The position numbers were made by a program, and so were the translations under genes. Positions 57,370-64,000 of a stretch of 64,000 nt of DNA are shown one piece after another. How positions within the stretch are numbered: position 1 is the first letter of the stretch; every line of letters begins with the position of its first letter. This DNA comes from Muscardinus avellanarius (lineage: Eukaryota > Chordata > Mammalia > Rodentia > Gliridae): positions 29,420,599 through 29,484,598 of the forward strand of contig OY726569.1 in the NCBI GenBank assembly GCA_963383645.1, given 5' to 3'. The notes under the pieces were generated by a model. It ran no database searches. It had not been told where the DNA came from and was given only the letters and a program-made list of their open reading frames with translations.

Positions 57370-58502
57370 CTTTTTTTTTTTGGTACTGGGAATTGAACCC
57401 AGGAGCATTCTATCTCTGAGCTATATTCCCAGCCCTTTTGACTTTTTTTTTTTAAGGTCTGGGGATGGAACCCAGGGGCATTCAACCTCTGAGCTACACC
57501 CCCTGTCCTATTTTCCTTCCTTCCTTCCTTCCTTCCTTCCTTCCTTCCTTCCTTCCTTCCTTCCTTTGTGGTACTAGGGATGGAACTCAGGGGCATTCTA
57601 CCTCTGAGCTACATCCCCAGGTCTATTTTTTATTCTTTATTTTGAAACAGGGTCTCACTGAGTCGCAAAGGGCCTCACTAGATAGTAGCTGAAGTTGTCT
57701 GCGAACTGCGATCCTCCTGTCTCAGCTTCCCAAATGCTGGAATTACAAGCGTGTGCCACCACGCCCAGCTTAGTCTTTATTTTGAAACCGGGTCTCACTG
57801 AGTTGCAGAGGGCTTCACTAAGTAGCTGAGGCTGTCCACAAACCAGCTACCAAATGGCTTGTATTCTTGCATTAAAAAGTGAAACCTTGAGCCGGGCGTG
57901 GTGGTACAGGCTTGTAATTCCAGTACTTGAGAGGCTGAGATAGGAGGATTACAGGTTCGAGGACAGCCTAAGCAAGCAGTGAGGCTCTCATCAACCTAGT
58001 GAGACTTTGTTTCAAAATAAAAATAAAATAGGGCTGGGAGTATAGCTTGGGGATAGAAGGCTTCTGGGTTCCATCCTCAGTATCAAAAAAAAGGGGGGGG
58101 ATATTGGGCTGGAGGTGTGCTGAGCCATAGAGTGCTGCGAGTGCTGCTTGCCTAGTATACACGAGGCCCTGGGCTCACTTCTCAGCACAGGAAAAGAAAA
58201 AAGAAAGTTGGATGAAGATATGTAAAAGAATCCACTATTTCAGATATGGAAATTTTGTTAGAAACTAGTGAGGAAAAGGCTAAAAAATATATTTTTACAT
58301 GAAGAGTTTTTTGTTTGTGTTCTTTGATGGTACTGAGGATTGAACCCAGGGGAAGTCTACCTCTGTGCTACACCACCCCCTGGCCCTATTTTATTTTTTT
58401 ATTTTGAAACTGGCTTTGAACCTGCGATCTTCCTTCTGCCTCATCCTCCCACGTATTGGGTTTATAGGCATGTGTCACCCGGCAGGATTTTAAATTTATT
58501 TT

Positions 58503-58534
<32 letters not shown>

Positions 58535-58735
58535 TGGTGCTGAGGATGGAACCCAGGGTCCTTCTACCTTTGGGCTACACCCCCAGCCCTATTTTATTTT
58601 TTTATTTGAAACTGGGTCTCACTAAATTAATAAGAGCCTCACAGAGTTGCTGAGGCTGGCTTTGAATCTGAGATCTTCCTGTCTCAGCCTCCAAGTACTG
58701 GGATCACAGGTGTGTACCGCCACATCTGCCTGGTC
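57370..58735. mobile_element. SINE nest with (TTCC)n tract
   Basis: Minus copies are telescoped at 57378-57900, one with a (TTCC)n tail at 57512-57566. A plus copy lies at 57893-58090. A solitary ID element lies at about 58105-58190 (GTGCTGCTTGCCTAGTATAC). Minus copies follow at 58325-58490 and 58535-58735. Confidence 0.75.
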
Positions 58736-58736
58736 A

Positions 58737-59105
58737 ATTGATTTTCAAACGGGCTACCAAGAATACAGTGTTTTTTAACAAATGATACTGGGACAACTGG
58801 ATATCCACATACAAAGGAGTGACAGTAGACCCTTATATTACTATGCATAATATTACTTGAAATGGATCAAATATTAAATGCAAAAGCTAAACTCTTAAAA
58901 GGAAATATAAGAGCTGGGTATGATGGTGCACACTTGTAATCCCAGTACTTGGGAGGCTGAGACAGGAGGATCGTGGTTCATGGACAGCCTCAGCTACTTA
59001 ATGAGGCCCTCTGAAACTCAGTGAGACCCTTTTCAAAATACAGAATAAAAAATCAGGCTGGGGATATAGCTCAGAGGTAGAATAGCCCTGGGTTCAATTT
59101 CTAGC

Positions 59106-59140
<35 letters not shown>

Positions 59141-61128
59141 TTAAAAACTTTTCTGCTTCAAATGATATCACACAAGTGAAAACCCATAGGAGAAAATATT
59201 TGTAAATCATATATCTAACAGACTTGTATTCAGAATATGTAAAGATAAAAATATAGAAATATAAATAATTCAATTAAAAAGGGGCAGGTGATCTGAATAA
59301 ATATTTTTTCAAAGACATAAAACATAAAAACAGCCGGGCGTGGTGGCGCACGCTTGTAATCCCTGCGCTTGGGAGGCGGAGACAGGAGGATCGCGCAGGT
59401 TCGAAGCCAGCCGTGCTGGTGTAAGAGACCCTGTTTCAAAAATATAAAATAGGTCTGGGAGTGTAGCCCAGAGGAAGAAGGGCTTCCAGGAACCCCAGTA
59501 CCACCAAAAAAAAAAAAAAAAAACCCATAAAAACATAAAAGTGGCCCATAAGCACAAGAAAAGGTGCTCAAGATCATTAGCCATTAGGAAAATGCAAACA
59601 ACTCAATAAAGCTGAGTGTGGTAGTGCACCGGTACTTGAGAGGCTGAGACCACAGGATCATGGTTTACAGCCAGCCTCGGCTACTTAATGAGGCCCTCCA
59701 CAACTTAGTGAGACCCTGTTTCAAAATAAAGAATAAAAAATAGAGCTAGTGATGTAGCTCGGAGGTAGAATGCCCCTGAGCTCAATCTCCTGTGCCCCCC
59801 CACCCCACAATAAAACTTCATATTCACTATGGTGGCTATAATTAGGAATGCTAGTACGTGATGGTACATATTTATAATTCCATTATTCAGGAGGCTGCAA
59901 CAGGAGGATCACAAGTTTAACGCCAGCCTTAGCAACTTACTGAGACCCTCAACAACTTAGCAAGACCCGGTTTCAAGTTAAAAAATAAAAAGGGTTGGGG
60001 GTATGGCTTGGGGGTAGAATACCCTTTGGTTCAACCCTTAGTAGCAAAAATAGAAAATAAAACAAAAAAGAAAATGGTTTAGAACAAATTGTGATACAAA
60101 TATGGAAAAAACTGGAGACTATTTATTGGGAATGTAAAATGGTACAGTCGTATTTTGGACTGGCAGTTTCTCAAATGAATAAATATAGCATTACCACATA
60201 GCCTAGCAATTCCACTCCTAGGTATACACTCAAAAGAAATGAAAATATATAACCTACCAAAACTTGTGTACAAATCTTCATAGCAGAACTATTTATATGA
60301 GCCAAAAGGTGGAAACAGGAAATATTGTTGACCAATAATAAGGAATAAAGTACTGTTATAAGCTGCAGTATGGATGAACCTTGACATTGTGCTAAGTGAA
60401 AGCAAGTCTCAAATTCCATATTATTAAAATGTCCAGAACAGGCAAGTCTCTATGGACATAAAGTACATTAGTGGTTGTCCGAGGATGGAGGGGTAGGGGT
60501 GGGGCTTGGGGAAAAAAGAAGTAGGTACTGGTATATTCAGAGTTGTAAAAATGTTCTTAAACGTGGTATTTGCACAACTCCATGAATACATTAAAAACCA
60601 CTGAATTGAGCCGGGCGTGGTGGCGCACGCGTGTAATCCCAGCATTTGGGAGGCTGAGACAGGAGGATCACAGTTTGTGGACAGCCTCGGTTACTTAGTG
60701 AGGCCCTTTGCAACTCAGCGAGCCCCTGTTGCAAAATAAAGAATAAAATAATAGGGCTGAGAGTGTAGCTCAGAGGCAGAATGCCCCTGGGTTCCATCCC
60801 CAGTACTGCAAACAAAACAAAACAAAACAAAACCGTTGAATTGTAGCCAAGTGTGGTGGCGCACGCTTGTAATCCCAGTACTTGGGAAGCTGAGACAGGA
60901 GGATCGCGCAGGTTTGAAGCCAGCCTCAGCAGCTTAGTGGAGCTCTCAGCAACTTAGTGAGACCCTGTTTCCAAATAAAATATAAAAATAAGTCTCAGGG
61001 TATAGCCTGGAGGTAGAAGTTTCCTGGGTTCCAGCCCCAGTACCACCACTACTACAACAACAACAACATTGAATTATATCCTTTAAATGGTGAATTGTAT
61101 GGTGATTTTATTAAATCTCAATAAGGCT
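58737..61128 (+). mobile_element. Old L1 3' end (ORF2 C-terminus and 3' UTR), cut up by SINEs
   Basis: Colinear L1M-type wording runs rightward: TACTGGGACAACTGGATATC (58788), GGAGAAAATATTTGTAAATC (59190), AAGGTGCTCAAGATCATTAG (59561), ATTCCACTCCTAGGTATACA (60209), GTGGTTGTCCGAGGATGGAG (60472) and TGAATTGTATGGTGATTTTA (61091), the usual order from the ORF2 end through the 3' UTR. Plus-oriented SINEs interrupt it at about 58915-59140, 59333-59521, 59610-59810, 59855-60055, 60609-60830 and 60845-61065. Confidence 0.85.
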
Positions 61129-61140
61129 ATTAAATTTGCT

Positions 61141-61214
61141 CAGACCACAATGGTGGCATGATCCTGTAGTCCTGGCACTAGGGAGACTGAGGTAAGAGAA
61201 TCACTTGAGCCTAG

Positions 61215-61264
<50 letters not shown>

Positions 61265-61975
61265 GTATCTAACCCAGGACATTCTACCTCTAAGCTATAT
61301 CCTTTATCCTAACTATTTTATTTCTTATTTTGAAACAGGGTCCCACTAATTTGTGGAGAGCCTCACTAAATTGCTGAGGATGGCTGTAAATGTGGGATCC
61401 TCCTGTCTCAGCCTCCTGTAGAACCAAAGTGGGGCCATGACAGGCTTCATCCATACAGCAAACACACTAGGCCTAAGTTTCAGTTTCCCAGGAATACAAC
61501 TAACAGTTAAGTGCCAGTGTTGGCACCTGGGTCAGGATGAAAAACTCCCAACCAACCCCAGGAGGCACGAACCAAATGGGAGGCACCAAGTATCCTGTCC
61601 ATTGCTTATGATAACCGTATCATTGCTTATGATAGCAGTAAAAATTCCTTTTGGTCTAAAGACAACTCCTTTGTAAATCACAGCCCGAGTGACTGAAATG
61701 TATAAAACTGCCTTGGAACAAAGACTCAGGGTCCTTGTCAAGACTCTATCTACTGTGTTGGAGGGACTTGGACCCTAGCTCGAGCTAGTTCCCAATAACC
61801 CCCCCCCCTTCCTGCCTTTGCATTATTGTGTGTGGTGGTGGTCTCTCTCCCCCAAGGGTCCCGGACTTTGAGTATAACACTCCCACATACTGGGATTACA
61901 GGTGTGTCCCTGCACCCAGCAAGCCTAGGAGTTTAAGACCATCTTGGGCAACATAGTGAGATCTCGCCTTTAAAA
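61141..61975 (+). mobile_element. Old 7SL monomer split by a SINE that carries a solo LTR
   Basis: The monomer's left part is at 61141-61218 and its right part at 61922-61975 (GTTTAAGACCATCTTGGGC). AGCCTAGGAGT is duplicated at 61208-61218 and 61922-61932, marking the insertion of a minus-oriented SINE with a (GT)n tail (61217-61258). Confidence 0.75.
61417..61879 (+). mobile_element. Solo LTR of an endogenous retrovirus (463 bp)
   Basis: The element begins TGTAGAACC, ends ATAACA and is flanked by the 4-bp duplication CTCC (61413-61416 and 61880-61883). Removing it and one CTCC restores the SINE consensus AGCCTCCCA.ATACTGGG. A TATA box TATAAAA lies at 61701-61707. The 4-bp duplication is usual for gammaretrovirus-like (ERV1) insertions. 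No viral gene is present. Confidence 0.8.
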
Positions 61976-62009
61976 AAAATTTTTTGAGCATATACTTTTA
62001 TTTTATTAT

Positions 62010-62195
62010 TATTTTTGGTGGTACTGGGGTTCCTGGAAACCCTTCTACCTCCGGACTACACTCCCAGACCTATTTTGTATTTTTATTTGGAAACAGGGTC
62101 TCTTAAGCCAGCGAGGCTGGCTTCAAACCAGCACGATTCTCCTGTCTCAGCCTCCCAAGTGGGGATTATAAGTGTGCATCACCACGCCCGGTGGA
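62010..62195 (-). mobile_element. Type-B dimeric SINE
   Basis: Reverse copy from GGTGGTACTGGGGTTCCTGG to CCACCACGCCCGG, carrying the right-half variant seen at 38100, 55110, 56890 and 59480. Confidence 0.85.
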
Positions 62196-63130
62196 GCATA
62201 TACTTTTAAACATTATGAATGATCGCAGGTTTATGCAGTTGTGGAAAAAAACAGAAAACAAATGTAACAATCTTGTATTTCTTGCTTGTTAGTTGAATCT
62301 TGAAGAGCTTTACTAAGATTTATTGTGTTAACTCCAACATTTTTTTGTAATAACATGAGGAATGGTTGATAAGTATTTTATGCTAAAAAATAAAACAAGG
62401 CAGTGTTATTTGTTTTCTCACTGATATTATAATGGACATGAACAAACTAAGTTTCCAGGGAAAGGAAAAGCTTGTGATTTAACTAAATGGGTATGAGGAA
62501 TTATGTTGCAATAGGAACTGTTCAGAATACAGATCCTGATAAACAGTACAAAACCTACTGGTTAATTGCCTAAGTAGGCTATATCTGCGCCCTAAGCTTG
62601 TGAGCTGGGGCTGAAGCAGCAAATAAGTGCCAGAGGAGGGAGAACTGGTTGACCCTTGTCCCTTGTCTTCTAAAACTCAGGTTTTCCCACCAGTTGCTGA
62701 GAGGAGGCTATTCTTCCCTTCACTCCAGAAGACAGCTCCAAGTCAGATCTCTTTTCTATTCCAACGTCAAGCTGTGGGAAAAGTCCAAGCCATCCCATGG
62801 CCCTTTTAGAGCTTTATTTTCGAATGCAGATGATGGTAACGATTACTATCCATCCAACTGACTTCACCATCCAGCGAGGAGTGAGTGCGCGGATAATACT
62901 GCCGAGACCTGAGGGGGCGTAGGAAATAAGCACCGTGGTGTGAACAGTTCGGCTGCGCATCTGTGGACTGGGGGTACCATGTAGAACATGACCGCTTCCT
63001 CCGTTGTACAACATATTCCTTTCCAAGTCCCTAAACTGGATGGAGTGAGGAGTGTCAAGGAAGCCTCAAGGGCCTTTTCCGCAGCATCCCGGGTTCTTTT
63101 TCAATTGGTTTTTCTTTTTCCTCCCTCCAT
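62196..63130. other. Single-copy-like DNA upstream of NGDN
   Basis: No SINE in about 900 bp. On the minus strand a 70-codon frame at 62814-63026 (MERNMLYNGGSGHVLHGTPS at its start, IVIVTIICIRK at its end) is followed at once by AATAAAGC. It could be the end of an unrecognised gene or retrocopy, but no poly(A) tract follows and I recognise no family. Confidence 0.35.
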
Positions 63131-63137
63131 TTCTTAA

Positions 63138-63139
<2 letters not shown>

Positions 63140-63193
<54 letters not shown>

Positions 63194-63345
63194 GTGGATT
63201 GAACCCAGGGGCATTCTACCTCTGAGCTACATCTCCAGCCCTTTTTATTCTTTGTTTTGAAAAAGGGGCTTGCTACTTGCTGAGCTGTCCTTGACCTTGT
63301 GATCCTCCTGCCTCCGCCTCTCAAGCACTGAGATTACAGGCGTAG
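63140..63345 (-). mobile_element. SINE with (TC)n tail
   Basis: A (TC)n run (63140-63191) continues into a minus-oriented, somewhat shortened SINE ending near GGATTACAGGCG-like wording at 63330-63345. It is the last SINE before the NGDN promoter. MIR-like wording follows at about 63380-63460. Confidence 0.75.
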
Positions 63346-63599
63346 GTTTATAAACCCTGGCGCTGGGCTTCTCTGGTCCAACTCTCCTAATTACAGACGG
63401 AAAAGGCTCGGAGACAGGGTGGCCTCTCTATGGTCACACAAGGAAGACTGTCACTTGGATGCGCAACAGGCAATGGCGGCTCCGCAACGTGGTCGCCTAT
63501 GAGCAAAGCCGGTGCTCGCCCCCTAGCGCCCGATTTGGGCATTGCAAGAAAAGCGCAGTGTTAAAAAAAAAAAAAAACAAAACAAAAAAAACGGGGACT

Positions 63600-63972
63600 G
63601 CGGCAACCCAGAGCCAATAGGCTCTCAGGTCTCACAGCGAACTCCTCTTTCCCATTGGGCTTGTCACTCTTTCAATCAATCATTAGCGCATCTTGTATTG
63701 GCTTAATATCAATCAATCTTCACAATTTACCAATCACATGCTTCTTTCCGAAACCATCTTTTTATCATTAGATCGCCTCTGACAAATTTAGGCGGTTCTT
63801 TCATTCTATTGGCCAGATCAGGCTGCTCCTCTCTTACATCCTGTTCGGGCCGGAAGTGAGAGAGCGGATGTTCCTATTGGCTTAAATTCGCAAGCGGCGG
63901 CTGTCTATCAAATCTGTGAGGAAGAATTTAGCGCTCAGGAAGTACGGCACCGGAAGGGGAGGGTCTGCAAAG
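63600..63972 (+). promoter_or_regulatory. NGDN: NGDN promoter with six CCAAT boxes and ETS sites
   Basis: CCAAT or ATTGG pentamers occur at 63614-63618, 63654-63658, 63697-63701, 63730-63734, 63808-63812 and 63876-63880. ETS/GABP sites CCGGAAGT (63850-63857) and CCGGAAG (63950-63956) lie closer to the start codon. There is no TATA box. This is the layout of a housekeeping promoter driven by NF-Y and ETS factors. Confidence 0.75.
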
Positions 63973-63984
63973 ATGGCGGCGCCG
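63973..63984 (+). CDS. NGDN: NGDN (neuroguidin) exon 1, first four codons; gene continues off the window
   Basis: AAG ATG GCG GCG CCG is followed by a consensus donor GTAAGT, giving M-A-A-P and a phase-0 junction. Human NGDN also begins Met-Ala-Ala with only a few codons in exon 1, and it lies upstream of MYH7 on the opposite strand at a similar distance (about 36 kb here). Neuroguidin is a nucleolar SSU-processome and eIF4E-binding-type protein of the SAS10/LCP5 family. Four codons cannot prove identity, so the call rests on synteny, promoter type and the start. Confidence 0.65.
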
Positions 63985-64000
63985 GTAAGTGAAATGTGTT

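Overview
The window is nuclear DNA of a placental mammal, almost certainly a rodent. It has large introns with GT-AG junctions, a complete cardiac myosin gene, ancient L1, L2 and MIR debris, and more than 60 copies or pieces of a dimeric SINE. The SINE has a 7SL-derived B1-like left half and a tRNA-derived, ID-like right half (the B1-dID type described from squirrel-related rodents and some other families). The myosin protein carries rodent-type residues. The exact species cannot be fixed from the sequence.

Region 1 (1-4017) is the spacer between MYH7 and MYH6; the MYH6 start should lie just left of position 1. Region 2 (4018-about 27632) is a complete beta/slow cardiac myosin heavy chain gene, MYH7, on the minus strand. 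I placed 38 coding exons with consistent phases. They sum to 5808 nt, or 1935 residues plus stop, the usual MYH7 length. A TATA-type promoter lies near 27660, and the intron between exons 30 and 31 contains the miR-208b hairpin. Myosin and myomiR are thus made from one transcript: the motor drives slow/ventricular contraction, and miR-208b acts in the network that sets slow-fibre and beta-myosin expression.

Region 3 (27900-63590) is a gene-free spacer of about 36 kb. It holds islands of single-copy DNA, some with cardiac-type motif clusters, among dense SINE nests, old L1 pieces, two LTR-like elements and simple repeats. Its most unusual content is a 4.75-kb composite retroelement at 45324-50069. 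In its own (minus-strand) sense this has a GC-rich duplicated 5' module, a protein-like unknown segment, a 3.6-kb GC-rich VNTR of 100-bp (2 x 50) units, an L1-3'UTR-like end and a poly(A) tail. A 9-bp target duplication flanks it, and it sits inside a dead piggyBac transposase reading frame. The architecture resembles primate SVA/LAVA elements but the sequence is different.

Region 4 (63590-64000) is a TATA-less promoter with six CCAAT/ATTGG boxes and ETS sites. It leads into a first exon whose four codons and splice donor fit NGDN (neuroguidin), the expected plus-strand neighbour of MYH7.
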